Assembly (NCBI RefSeq): GCF_000417875.1
Contig: NW_006920871.1
Span: 36,489-96,228 of the forward strand
Direction of reading: 5' to 3'
Length of the DNA stretch: 59,740 nt
Source of the DNA: Pseudozyma flocculosa PF-1
Lineage: Eukaryota > Basidiomycota > Ustilaginomycetes > Ustilaginales > Ustilaginaceae
A model generated the notes under the pieces. That model searched no databases, had not been told where the DNA came from, and saw only the letters and a list, made by a program, of their open reading frames with translations. Positions 1-10,656 of this stretch are shown in pieces. A program made the translations under genes and the position numbers. The first letter of the stretch is position 1. Each line of letters starts with the position of its first letter.

Positions 1-939
1 AGCGGCGAGCACGCGCGCGACGCATCGACGGACGACGCGACGCTGCACCACCTCACCTGCATCGCCGTGGACCTGTCGCACCTGTGCGAGGCGGTGCAGT
101 CCATCTTTGACGGCGAGGTGCGGCCGCGCCTCTTCCACGGCATCGACGTCGACGGGCGGAGCGAGGCTGAGCGGGCGGGCGACGAGGAGCTCGTGTCGCT
201 CCTCCGTTCGACGCTCGACGAGGCCCTGTCGTACCGCGCCTCGCTCATTGACCAGATCGGGCGCGCCGTCACGTCGCTGCTGCGCACGCGGTGCTGCGAC
301 CCGCTGCGGCTGGTGCGCAGCGTCTCTTCGACCCAGTACCGCACCGCCCCCGCCTCCTCGACGGGACCGGGGACGGGGGGAGGAGGAGGAGGGGCCAAGG
401 TGGAACCCTCGCCGTTTGTCGAGCAGATGCTTCGACCGCTGCACGTCTACTTTGGCCTGTCTCCGCCGCAGCCAAAGGCCAGCAGCAGCGACAGCGGCGG
501 CAAAGCAGCAGCAGCAGCAGCAGCAGCGGCCGTGCACCTGCCGCCGCACCTCAAGCGGGACTGGGTCTCGCACGTCCTCTCGGACCTGTGCGGGCGGTAC
601 GCAACGTCGCTCCAGACGATGCACAAGAACCACGAATCGCTACGCCGTCTTAAGCGCGGTGCCGCATCGACCGGCGCGGGCTCCGCGGGTGGGGGGATTG
701 CGTCGTTTGCCTCGTCCCTCTTTTCGTCGTCGTCGTCGTCGAGGGGTGGTGCATCGGGCAGGGAAGAGGGAGGTGAAGTGGATCAAGTCGGAGAGAGGAT
801 GAAGCGACAGATGGTGGCTGATGTCGCGGCTTTAAAGGTGGGGATCGAGAGGATGCAGGTATTGGGTGTTGCGGTGGATTGGGTCGGGGTGGGCGGTGAG
901 AGGTTGCAGAGGGTCGCAGAGGGACGGTGGGATGAGTGA
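1..939 (+). CDS. COG2: COG complex subunit 2, C-terminal part (5' end outside window)
   Basis: COG2 belongs to lobe A of the conserved oligomeric Golgi tethering complex, which acts in retrograde intra-Golgi vesicle traffic. The frame is open from the first base and ends in TGA at 937-939, giving the last 312 residues. The diagnostic part is the C-terminal helical region, with ESLRRLKR near residue 210, a Ser/Gly-rich linker, then MVADVAALKVGIERMQVLGV. This follows the order ESLKRLKQ...LALDVEYLGEQIQKLGL that I recall at the end of animal COG2. Two low-complexity inserts (Gly/Thr-rich and poly-Ala) look lineage-specific. There is no intron in the visible part. The gene converges on the kinase gene to its right. 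Confidence 0.82.
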   Translation, partial: SGEHARDASTDDATLHHLTCIAVDLSHLCEAVQSIFDGEVRPRLFHGIDVDGRSEAERAGDEELVSLLRSTLDEALSYRASLIDQIGRAVTSLLRTRCCDPLRLVRSVSSTQYRTAPASSTGPGTGGGGGGAKVEPSPFVEQMLRPLHVYFGLSPPQPKASSSDSGGKAAAAAAAAAVHLPPHLKRDWVSHVLSDLCGRYATSLQTMHKNHESLRRLKRGAASTGAGSAGGGIASFASSLFSSSSSSRGGASGREEGGEVDQVGERMKRQMVADVAALKVGIERMQVLGVAVDWVGVGGERLQRVAEGRWDE

Positions 940-1455
940 GAGCGGGGGCGAGGAGCGACGATCGAAGCGCAGACTCCCCTGCTCCGCAGAGATACACGAA
1001 GAGATCCCTCAGCCGCCCCGACCCGCCTGTCCGCCCGCCCAACTCTGCCGAGGTGCAACGAAATCAAGAGGGTCGATAATCACGCGGGCCCCAAGACGGG
1101 CGAGCGGGGAATCGATATGGATCGTGGAATATGGTGGGGTGCGGGATGGAGTCTGCGTGTGACGCTACATGTGGACGAGGAAACGATGTGGTGGAGATGG
1201 AGATGACGATCGAGCTGGAGATGGAGACGGAAGATGGAGATGGAGATGGAGATGGAGATGGAGATGGAGATGGAGATGGAGATGGAGATGGAATGGAGAT
1301 GGATATGGAGATGGATATGGAGCAGAGTGACAGAGCGACGGGATCAAGGGACTGACGGACCGATGGGCCGAGGAAGGTGTGGATGGGCAGGCAACGCGGC
1401 CCAACGCAGGCCTTGCTCGCGCACCAACCAAGAAGCGCGCGCCATGCCCAAGCTT
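940..1455. other. Intergenic region between convergent genes
   Basis: This 516-nt stretch lies between the stop codons of COG2 and the kinase. It must hold both 3' ends. Its only clear structure is the GATGGA hexanucleotide array described separately. Open frames through the array are repeat artefacts (Asp-Gly or Met-Glu runs). Confidence 0.7.
1233..1321. repeat. Hexanucleotide microsatellite (GATGGA)n
   Basis: Ten perfect GATGGA units (1233-1292) are followed by imperfect units up to about 1321. The array lies in the shared 3' region of two convergent genes. The number of units is likely to vary between strains. Confidence 0.9.
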
Positions 1456-4162
1456 CTACTGCTCCCACCCAGCCGGACCGCCATCGTCGTCGTCGTCGTC
1501 GTCGCCGCCGTCGCCGTCGTCGTGCTCGCGGTCCCCCTCGACCTCGGCCATGGTGTGGAAGAGCTCGACGGCAAACGCGTTCATGATGCCCGGCGTCACC
1601 ATTTCGGCCTGCTCGAGCGAGATGCGCAGGTTGGCCAGCGTCCGCAGCGCGTCCTGACGCCCTTGCACCGCCACATTGAGCTGCGGCACGGCGTGGCGCG
1701 CGGATGGAGGAGAGGGAAGCGCGGCAGAGCGGCAAGGTGGCAGAGCAGCAGAGCAGCAGAGCGGGACGACAGAGGTCAGCTCGTTTTCCGTCTCGGATGC
1801 AGCAGATGGAACATGAAAGGACAGTGCCGGGGTGGCCAGCGTGCCGTCGCCGTCGCCCTCTCACTCACCTGCTCAATGACGGGCAGGAACACCGTGTCGA
1901 GCGCCGTCAAGCGTCCGCCGGGCCTCGTAGCCCTCGGCTGTCCCGGGTCTTCGCCCTCGTCGCTGCGACCTCTCCCGCGCCGGCTGCTGTCATCGCCGCC
2001 GTGGAGGTGCATCTCCTCGATCCGCCTCCTTTCCTCCTCCACCAGGCCCTGATCGTACCCTGCGGCCGCCGCCGATGATGTCGCCGCACCGCCGGCCCGC
2101 TGGTCGTAGCCGTAACGCTCGTCGTAGTCGTCGATCTCGCTGCCTGTCCGCCTCCTTCGCCCGCTACCGCCGCCGCCACCCGCTGCCGCACCGGCAAAGT
2201 CTCGACTCTGGATCCCAGCCGCGCCGTTGCCGGCACCTATCGCCTTGTCGTACGCCTCGGCCGCAGATAGCCGCGGTGACGAAGACGCTGGATGGTCGCC
2301 TTGACCTTGTCCTGTGGGGATGCCTGGCCGGCCCGCAGCCGCGCCCAGCCGCACCGTTCCGCCGAGCGAGCCGGATCCGGAACCGCCGGACCCTGCCGAG
2401 CCGCCGGTGTCGAAACGGCCGTCGGCCTTGATGCCGAGGTGCGAGGAGCCCGCAGGCACGCTCGGAAGCTCCTTGCCTCCGCCATTTGCTGCGCCTCCGC
2501 CGCCGTTGACCGCCGCCGCTGCCGCCGTCATGTCGCTGGCGGGCATTCGCATCGCCACGGTGCCGCGGCCGCCGCCCCTGCGCATCGTGTGGCGGACGGT
2601 GCCAAAGTCCCAGTTGTCCTCCTGGCCCTCGTCGTAGTCGTCGTCGGCCTCCTCGCTCTCCTCGGACTCGTGGCGGTCGCCGCCCTCGGCCCTCCACCTC
2701 TCGAGCCGCTCGATGAGCTCGGTGAGGTAGAAGGTCTTTTTCGCGCCGCGGATGAAGCGGTGCTTGAGCAGCTCCTTGGCCGACGGCCGGTTGGCAGGGT
2801 CGCGCTGCAGGCAGAGGCTGACAAACTCGCGGAACGGCTTCGAGAACGAGGCATCGAGCTGTGGTGGAGGGTTCTTGGGGATCAGGAAGAGGACCTGAGG
2901 GAGGGCGATCGGGCGGCGATGCCAGGGCAAAGTGAGGTACGAGGAGCCTGTCAGCAAGCACGCACCATCGGTCCGCTGCAGGGCTGCCTGTCCCGCCGCG
3001 GCTCGGCCCACTTTGGCGGCGGCCACGCTCGGCCAGCAACGGCTCGCCGCCGCGCCGCAGCAGCCAAACGCACTCACCTTCATCGGATGCAGATCGGCGT
3101 ACGGCGGCTCGCCCATGGCCAGCTCTATCGCGGTGATGCCGAGCGACCAGATGTCGGCCTTGAAGTCGTAGCCGCTCTGCTTGATGACCTCTGGGCTCAT
3201 CCAGTACGGTGTGCCGACAAACGTGTTCTTCTTGGTCATGGTCGCCGTCAGCTGGCCCGAGACGCCGAAGTCGGCCAGCTTGACATCGCCCGAGGCCGAG
3301 AGGAGGATGTTGGCCGCCTTGATGTCGCGGTGGAGCTTGCCTTCGCCGTGGAGGTACTCGAGCCCGCGCAGCAGCTCGCGCACCACGATGGCAATGTAGT
3401 CTTCGCGGAACCTCCCCGGCTTCATCTGCGAGGCGGTGTCGTTGCACGCGGAGATGTCGGGCCCGTCAGTCCAACGAGCCCGCCATTGGCGATGCCACCA
3501 GTCCGTGACTTACCAGGTCCGAGCAGCTCCCTCCGGAGCAGTACTCCATGACGATCCAGAGATTCGTGCCTTTGAGCCACGAGCCATGGTATCTGCGGTG
3601 CAGCGAGAAGCAAAGCGGCAGCGGCGGCAGCGGCAGCAGCAATTGCTCCGGTCAGCTCGGCTCAGGTCCGACGCAGCACGGAGAGTGGCACACGCCGTAG
3701 GACCGGCGCAAGGGTCGCGGTTCGACTCACTTTGTGACGTGGGCGCTGTCTAGCTGGCTGAGGATGGCGATTTCCTGCTGGATGTCGTCGATCTCATCCT
3801 CTGCGTTTTCGAGGTCGATGATCTTGATGGCCACCGGCTGCCTGGATCGCTTGTCGAAGCCCTTGTACACCTCTCTGTAGGGGTCGGGAGTCGAAGGACG
3901 TGAAAGTGACGCAGCAAGACGAGGTCAGCATCCTTGAGCGGCCGGTGCAGTAGTGACGCTATGCTGGACCAGACAGAGGCTGGACGGGCAGCGACGGGCA
4001 GCGACGGGCAGCGACGAGTCTTGACTCACCCAAAGGAGCCCTTTCCGATGCGGTCCTGCTTGACGTAGTAATCCTCTGGATCCGCTCCTTGCGAAGGGTC
4101 CTAAGGTCGGCAGCGCAGCGAGAGTGTGTTGGGCAGAGGTGAAGGGGTCAGCTCACGGGCAT
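1456..4162 (-). CDS. Ste20-family protein kinase, GCKIII type (MST3/MST4/STK25; fungal Nak1/Kic1/Don3 relatives)
   Basis: Serine/threonine kinase of the germinal-centre-kinase III group, which in fungi acts in polarity, cell separation and morphogenesis networks. I infer seven coding exons: 4162-4157, 4100-4030, 3874-3731, 3592-3514, 3425-3078, 2894-1869 and 1680-1456. All junctions are GT-AG and keep frame, giving 632 residues. Visible motifs are the glycine loop IGKGSFGEV (20-28), Lys43, HRDIKAAN (132-139), [12 protein letters not shown], and the GCKIII signature [16 protein letters not shown] after splicing. The kinase domain ends at [17 protein letters not shown] Gly/Ser-rich linker follows, then a conserved helical C-terminus ([17 protein letters not shown]) and an acidic tail. 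The first coding exon is only ATGCCC. The 183-nt intron 3077-2895 is a multiple of three and free of stops. Orthology to Don3, Nak1 or Kic1 is not resolved. Confidence 0.9.
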
Positions 4163-7079
4163 TTCGCCGTGGACGACGGCAGAGACGAGGTGGGATCCTG
4201 GCACGCTGCAAGAATCTCACCATCATGCTGGCGGAGAAGAGACTGAGCTGGCTATTGGCGTGGTCTTGGCTGTTCTACGGCGGTGCTCCTTGGTGGGACG
4301 ATGGTGCGGTGGCCTATGGCGTGGCTGGGTCTGGTGCTCAGCGGCTTGGTATCGGTCGCTATCAGTCGCCTGGAGGTTGTTGAAGCGAGGACGCCGAGAT
4401 GGCGCGCTGGCTATCCCGGTGCAGGAAGGTTGATACGAGGGCAGCGAAGGAGGGGGTCTTGTGTGCCGAAACGAGAATGGCTGGGTATGTCGCAGATGAT
4501 GGAGCGTAGAAAGATGGGCAAGGCAAGATGCGGAGGAGGAAGAAAGCAGCGCTGTCGGTGGCGGTGATGGTGATGGTGGCGGACAAGAGCGAGGGCAAGA
4601 GGGTGTACAGCGGCGGCGGCGGCGAGGGAGAGGGCGATGGCGAGGGCGATGGCGATGCCGCGATGCCGGGGATGGATGATGGCTGATGGTCGGTGATGGG
4701 ATGATGATGGGGAGGGGGGCCCACGACGCTTTCGAGGGCGAGGCGATGGGCGTCAGACAGGGGTCTTTGCAGGGGCCAGCCTTAGCGTCCGGGCGAGCGA
4801 GCACGCACCACACAAACACAAAGCCAGGCCCAGGCCTCAGGCCAGGCCAGGCCAGCGCGGCCGCCCGGCCAATTTGGCAGAAATACAAAGCTAGGCCCCA
4901 AGGCGCAGTAACAGGCTAGTGGAGCCCGCTTCGGGTTTGTATTGCACCGCCCAAGGCCGTCAGCCAGGTAGTCAAGGTGCAGCGGGCGCCCGTTGACTGG
5001 AATTCTATTCCAGCGTCGTCGCCTCGCCAGTCCAGCCCAGCCCCGCCAAGCCGCCGCCAGCCACATCGGGCTGTCGGGCTGCCGGACTGCCGCCGCCAGC
5101 GCAAACGTAACCATGATGGGTGATGATGCGGGTGGGGTCTGGTGTCCGAGGCCCTCTTCGCCATTCATCGCCCGTCGTGGTGCGCCAACGACGAGCTAAC
5201 TCTGGAGCGCTCGAGGCCGTTGGCGTCGCGGCAGTGGCGCCACAAATTGGCCTGGTCTGGCTGGGCCTGGCTGCCTTGTGACCGCCCCTCTTGGTGTGCT
5301 GCCGCCGAGGTGGCCCAGCCAGCCAGCAGGTACGGTACGGTGTTTGTCTCCAGCGAGGCAGCTTTGCGCGACAGCCGAGAGCGCGCCAGACGCAAACAGG
5401 CCTGGCCTGCCTGCCTGTGGGTAGAAGCGCTGGCCAGCGGGGCTCTCCCCCGCGCGCGCGTTTTGCCAGCCAGGGTCCAATTTGCAAAAAGTCAGAAGCA
5501 AGAAAGCAGAGCAGAGCAGAGCAAGGGCCAGGCGCCAGCAGGTGCGGACGGACGGCTTCATGCTGGGCTGCGCTGCGCTGCTGCTTCGACTCCGGCAGCG
5601 GCCTCCGACGTCTCTTGTCCAGGCAGAGGGCCCGGACGGCTGTCTGCCCGGGGCCTGCCTGCCTGCTCTCGTCGGCGCAGGCAACGCCATCGATGTCTGC
5701 CCAGCAACCCGACCAAGGGCGTCGCCTCGTCTGCCTGCGTGTGACGCCGGCATCGACGCCTGGATGCAGCGCTTCGGCCCCCATCGATCCCTCTGGCGCC
5801 GACGGCGGACCGGCGAGGGTAGCCGGCCTGCTGGACGACTCGTTGCCATTCCATCTCGGGCCAGTTCTGTGCCTCGGGGGGGGGACATCATCCTTGCTTG
5901 CTTCGAGCAGCCTTTGTGGCGGCTGCGGGCAGGCCTTGTTCGGCCCAAGGGCTGGAGCCAGGCGATGGCGACCATCGTCCTCCCCGCACGGCTACGTGGC
6001 CGTCGCCGCCAAATTCCGGACAGCCGCTGCTGCATGGTCGACCTGCTGCGTTTGCCAAGGCGGGACACGTACCCTTCCTCTAATCCGTCGCCTGCGCTGA
6101 GCTCGACTCCGTCGCCAAGCATCCTCGACGACGAAAGGACGAGCCCCGGCCTCGGCCTGGACGGCCACCCAGCCAACGCAGCTCGATCGAGCCTCGTCTG
6201 GGCGTCGCAGGCAGGTTCCGTACTTTGCCGTGGCCTCGCGCAGAGCCCTTCTAGACAGCTTGGTGACCCTGCGATGTCGACACGACTAGACAGGGAGAGA
6301 GTCGGTACGCTCTCAGCCCCTTCCGCTGGTCAAGCTGTGCCGGCAATGTTGGCATCGTGGGACGCCATCGACCCCCATCACGGCTGGCCAAAAAGCCATG
6401 GCGAGAGGCCGAGCGGCCCACTTCGGCTCCGACCAGCCGATAAGGCCGAGCGGGGGTCGGGGCCCTGCCGCGAAGAAGTCCTCGGCTGGCGGGCTGACCA
6501 GCCGCCTGGCTGTCTGGCTGGCCGCTTTGGGCCCGCCGTCCTGGCCGTCCTGGCCGACCCCGGGGCCGGGTTGGACTTCACGTCACCGAAGAGCTTCCGG
6601 TCGGCTGGACCGACACGTACTCGGCCTCAGGACGAGGCGGCCCACCCGCTGGCCCGCACATCTTGCTTCCTTCCCCGCATTTCTTCACTTCCCGCCCGTC
6701 TCTTCTTCCCTGGCCGCCCGTCTCTTCTTCCTTCCCCTTGGCTTTCTGGTATCGTCTTCTCTTCAACTTCGCTGGCGGCCGATCATCGCCTACAGTCTCT
6801 TGCACACCCCCGTTTGACAACATCACCCGTCCATCTCGCACCTGGAAACGTCCACCGCCGTCGCTGCACCCGTCGCATCTTTCGCCGCCGCAATAAGCCC
6901 TGCTCGATAGAACAGCAACCGCACCCGCGCACCGCACGCACACTAGGTCAGCAGCCCACAGAGAAACGCCGACGTCGGCAACAGAAACCGCCGGAAAGCG
7001 CACAGAGATCGGCCCACGTACCGCCCACGCACACGTGCGCTCTCTCTCTCTCTCTCTCTCGCACACACACACACAAACC
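4163..7079. other. Long intergenic region, divergent promoters (kinase / OAC1)
   Basis: A 2.9-kb stretch holding the 5' region of the kinase (minus strand) and of OAC1 (plus strand). Near the kinase, the transcribed strand is rich in CATC/CGCC blocks (about 4560-4710). The middle is dominated by CCAGGC/GGCCTG and CCTG words. Open frames exist, but they show no domain, no splice logic and only low-complexity composition. I see no gene here. Confidence 0.6.
7040..7074 (+). repeat. (CT)n(CA)n tract in the 5' leader of OAC1
   Basis: About ten CT units (7040-7060) and six CA units (7062-7074) end five bases before the OAC1 ATG at 7080. The tract is probably part of the mRNA leader. Pyrimidine-rich leaders are common in fungal promoters, but a regulatory role here is only inferred. 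Confidence 0.75.
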
Positions 7080-8862
7080 ATGTCGACAACACAAGGCGCC
7101 GCGGCGCCCGTCAGGATCTCGACGGCTGAGTCCTTCACCGTCGGCGCACTCGCTGCCATGACTGCGTGAGCATCGCTGGTCTCGTCGCCCGCAGCCTCTG
7201 CCCTCTGTGCTGAGACTCGGAAGCTGACTGGCGGACATCCTCTCTTCCCCCCTGGATCCCGTAGCGTGACCGGTGAGTGCCGTGCAGGTGCCCAGCCCGC
7301 ACGCGCCTGGCATCGATGCTGATGCTCTCCTTCTCGTTCCGTCCTCTGCTTCTGCCCCTTGCCCTGCGGTCGCCAGTCACGAATCCCATGGAGGTCTGCA
7401 AGACGAGGATGCAGCTCCAGGGCGAGCTGATGGCCGCCGCCCCAAGAGTCCTCTCGGCGCAGGCGGGCTCAGCAGCGCCCCAGACGGGCGCCGCCCAGGC
7501 CGCTGGCGCACGGCTCTACAAGTCGTCGCTCGACTGCTTTGCCAAGACGTTCAAGGCCGAGGGCGTCCGCGGCGTCCAGCGCGGCATCGGCGCGGCCTAC
7601 ATCTACCAGGTCCTGCTCAACGGCAGCCGCCTTGGCTTCTACGAGCCCTTCCGGAGAGCCATCAACCGCGCCTCGGGGAGGTCGGCCGACGAAAAGTGGG
7701 CGCCCGGTGCCTTCGCTGCCGGTGCCAGCAGCGGCTGCGTGGGTGGTGAGTCGCAGGCAGACTGCTGCCGCTTCTGCTGCTCTCTCGCCCAGGAAAGCTC
7801 CTTTTTTGGCTGGCTGAAGCTGCCTGCGCCTGACGAGCCCCGCGACTGACCCTGCTGCTCCCTTCCCTTCCCCTCCCTTCTCGTCCCATGCCCTCGGCCA
7901 CGCAGCCATCCTCGGCAACCCGCTCTTTCTAATCAAGGCGCGGATGCAGGCCTACAGCCCCTTTATGGTGATTGGCAAAGCGTCGCACAACTACAAGAGC
8001 ACGTTTGATGGCCTGGCGACCATCTTTCGCGCCGAGGGGCCCCGCGGGTTGGCGCGCGGCATCGACGCCGCGGTGCTGCGGACGGCCATGGGCAGCACGG
8101 TGCAGCTGCCGGCGTACAACTGGTTCAAGCAGTACCTCACCGAGATGGACGTCGACTCGCCGGCCAACCGGTACAACCCGCTGCGCGTGCTCGCGGGCCG
8201 GCCAGACGCCTTCACCACGTACCTCGCCTCTTCCGTCTTCAGCGGCCTGTGCGTGTGCGCCGTCATGCAGCCGGCAGACACGGCACTGACCCGGATGTAC
8301 AACCAGCCGGTCCGCATCGATGGTGAGTTGCGCAGACGTCCTCCCGAGGTGCCCGATGGCCGCGCAGAGATGACTGCAAAGGAGAGTAAGCGACGAGGAT
8401 CTCTAGGCCATCGCCGGCTGACACCGCATCGCGGATGCTTGCCTCGTCCCTCTTTCTCACCCTCTTCCTTCGACGCGCGCCCTACGCAGAGCGCGGACGG
8501 AGCGTCGGGACGCTGTACCGCAACCCGATCCACTGCCTGTACCTGACGGCCAAGGCCGAGGGAGTGCTGGGCTGGTACAAGGGCACGACGGCGCACCTCC
8601 TGCGCATCGCCCCGCACACGGTCCTCACGCTGGTGGTCAACGAAGGTGAGTGTCGGGCCCGGGCCCAGGCCTGCTTGCCTTGCCTTGCCTTGCCTTTCTC
8701 TCCCGCGCTCTCTTTTGCCTTCCGGCACTGACTCGCACCTCGTGCCGTAAACGCCTTTCGTCGCGCCTCTCTCGCTCTCTGGCAGCCTACCTGCGGTGGT
8801 ACACGAACCTCAAGGCCGGCAGATCAGTGTTTGAGGCGCCCTCGACGGTCAAGCTGGCATGA
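7080..8862 (+). CDS. OAC1: Mitochondrial oxaloacetate/sulfate carrier Oac1
   Basis: Inner-membrane solute carrier of the mitochondrial carrier family. Yeast Oac1 moves oxaloacetate, sulfate and alpha-isopropylmalate. I infer six exons: 7080-7165, 7265-7272, 7377-7745, 7906-8322, 8490-8645 and 8786-8862, giving 370 residues. The three carrier repeats are visible: VTVTNPMEVCKTRMQLQGE, GNPLFLIKARMQAY and MQPADTALTRMYNQ, each followed by the usual EG...RG block. AAYIYQVLLNGSRLGFYEP and GIDAAVLRT closely match the Oac1 subfamily. Exon 2 is only 8 nt. It is needed to join the first helix to VTNPME in frame and supplies the VT(V) that Oac1 proteins have there. All introns have GTGAGT or GTGAGC donors. 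ATG 7080 is the first start in frame and begins a normal N-terminus. Confidence 0.93.
7265..7272 (+). other. OAC1: 8-nt micro-exon of OAC1
   Basis: The sequence CGTGACCG is flanked by a TAG acceptor (7262-7264) and a GTGAGT donor (7273 on). Including it restores the carrier motif frame. Skipping it shifts the frame and destroys the first PX[DE]XX[KR] motif. Confidence 0.8.
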
Positions 8863-10656
8863 GGCGTCGGCCACCCGATTCTCGCCCATCCAGCTGCCGT
8901 CCGTCTGCGTTGGCGCCTCTTTGGGCTGTTTGGCAGGGTCGGCTGCTCCTGGGTCGGAGCGAGCCGGTCTCGAGCCATATGATTATAGACGGCGCGCGGG
9001 AGCAGCTCGGTCCGTCGCACGCTGTCGGCTGACGGCCGACTCTGCTGTAGCTCTCTCGCCCCCTGCGTACCATTGCCACTGCAGGTAGAGGGCGGCACCT
9101 GCCGACGCAAAGGCAGGAAGGGACGAACATAGACGTTTGCGTTCAGAGAGCGGCTCAGTTTTGGTGGGTGCGACAGCGGTTTTCGATATGCCCGATCAAG
9201 AACATCGTGGTGAGGATGCCCGATGGTGAGGTTTCGCCGCGGAAGCTGGATCGGGACAGGCATGCAAAGCCTGCAAGGTGCAGGCGCTGGCGCTGGCGAA
9301 TCGATGCACGGAGCCTGCCTAGCTTTGGGTCGACCGCCCGCTCGCCGGCGCTCGGCTACCGTTGCGTGCACCTCAGTTCAGAGGTTCCAGGTCATGGCTG
9401 CGTCGGTTCTTCTCGACCCGCCTGCCTGCCTGCCTGCCTGCGCGGGTAATGAGCCAGCTGGCAGCGGCCGCAGGGTGGGAAGCAAGTCAACGCCAGGAGG
9501 CTTCGCACGGCTATCGCTAACGAGCCAGCAGGTCGGGTCGAGAGCCCGCTTCGCTCACTCAAGGTGGTGGTGACAGCACGCCAGCGAGCAGGCGGGCAGG
9601 CGGGCTTGGCTGTGGGTACAGGTAGGTGGGCCGACGAGGCGACGAGGGGCGTGCCAGCGCACCGAGGCGCATGTCCCTTTGCCCGCTCTGCTTGGCTTGG
9701 CCTGGCCAGGCCTGGCTGGGCTGGGCTGGCTCGTGCTCGCGCTCGCATCGGGCACCCTCCAGCATTTTCGCCTGGCTGGCTCGCCCTGGCCCTGACCCTG
9801 GGCCCGCCCCGCCCCGCCAGCTGTCTTTGTTCTCGCCTTTGCATCGCTCCCCGCCGCTGCGTTGGCTGCTGCTGCTGCTCGATCTGCCTTGTTTTCAAGC
9901 CCGGGGCTCGCTGGCATCCCATCGTGCGTAACCTTTCCGACCCGCGAACAACGCGCAACCTGCCTGCTCCTCGCTCGCTGTCCCCGAGCTCCCCTCTGCC
10001 CGCTGCCCAGCACCCTCACCTCTCTCTCTACCACCTCCATCAACCAACCGCACGCCATCCGAATACCCTCCAAGCCGCGTCGCAGCCTCTTTCGCTCTCG
10101 TCAAGACCGCGCACAGCACCGGCATCCGACCGCTTACCCTTCCTCGCCCTGGTCTCTTTGCAGGCTCCCGTTGTTTGCTCCCCATCGAACGGAAGCTTGG
10201 CTGTCGCATCCGTCGCACTCTCTTCGCCCGCAAACGCGCACCGCTGCTGAGGTCGCTCCGAACAGGTGAGCTTCGCTGCGTTGCTGCGGCGCTTGGACGC
10301 GCTGCGCAGACTCGATCTGCCAGCCGCACAGCGTGCCTGGAGTCCGTCGATGAGGTCAGCCTACCGGTCCCTCGATCCGCGACTGGCGGACAGAGAGACT
10401 CTCTTTTCCCCTCGCCGCTCGAGCAGGACGGGTGCCGGAGCGCATGCGACGGCCGGCGCGTGCGGGATCGACGTCCATCGAACGTCTGGCAGCGCTGTCG
10501 AGCAGACTGACTGACCGCGCTCAAACCTGCCACTCTCGGTCCCCTTGTGCCTCTTACTCGCAACGATCCCTCTCCCATCGCTGCTGCCTCCGTCACGCCC
10601 GCGTGAACGGCTGTGCTGTCCCTGCTACTTCTGGGCCGCCGCTGCAGACTCGCAAG
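8863..10656. other. Intergenic region between OAC1 and ERV29, including the ERV29 leader
   Basis: A 1.8-kb stretch without a supportable coding gene. It contains five CCTG units at 9421-9440, a block of GGCCTGGCCAGG-like words around 9690-9730 and C/T-rich sequence from about 9990. The last 390 nt hold a probable intron in the ERV29 leader. Confidence 0.6.
10266..10647 (+). other. Candidate 5'-UTR intron of ERV29
   Basis: A GTGAGC donor at 10266 and a pyrimidine-preceded CAG acceptor ending at 10647 bracket 382 nt. The acceptor lies 9 nt before the ERV29 ATG. Removing it would take several upstream ATGs out of the leader. This is inferred from splice-site quality only. Confidence 0.45.

Noticed and set aside
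1233..1321. CRISPR-like or coding repeat
   Set aside because: The units are contiguous with no spacers and open in all frames, so this is a simple microsatellite.
5482..7161. A 559-codon plus-strand open frame upstream of OAC1
   Set aside because: It overlaps the OAC1 first exon in another frame, consists of low-complexity sequence from CCAG/CCTG-rich DNA and shows no domain.
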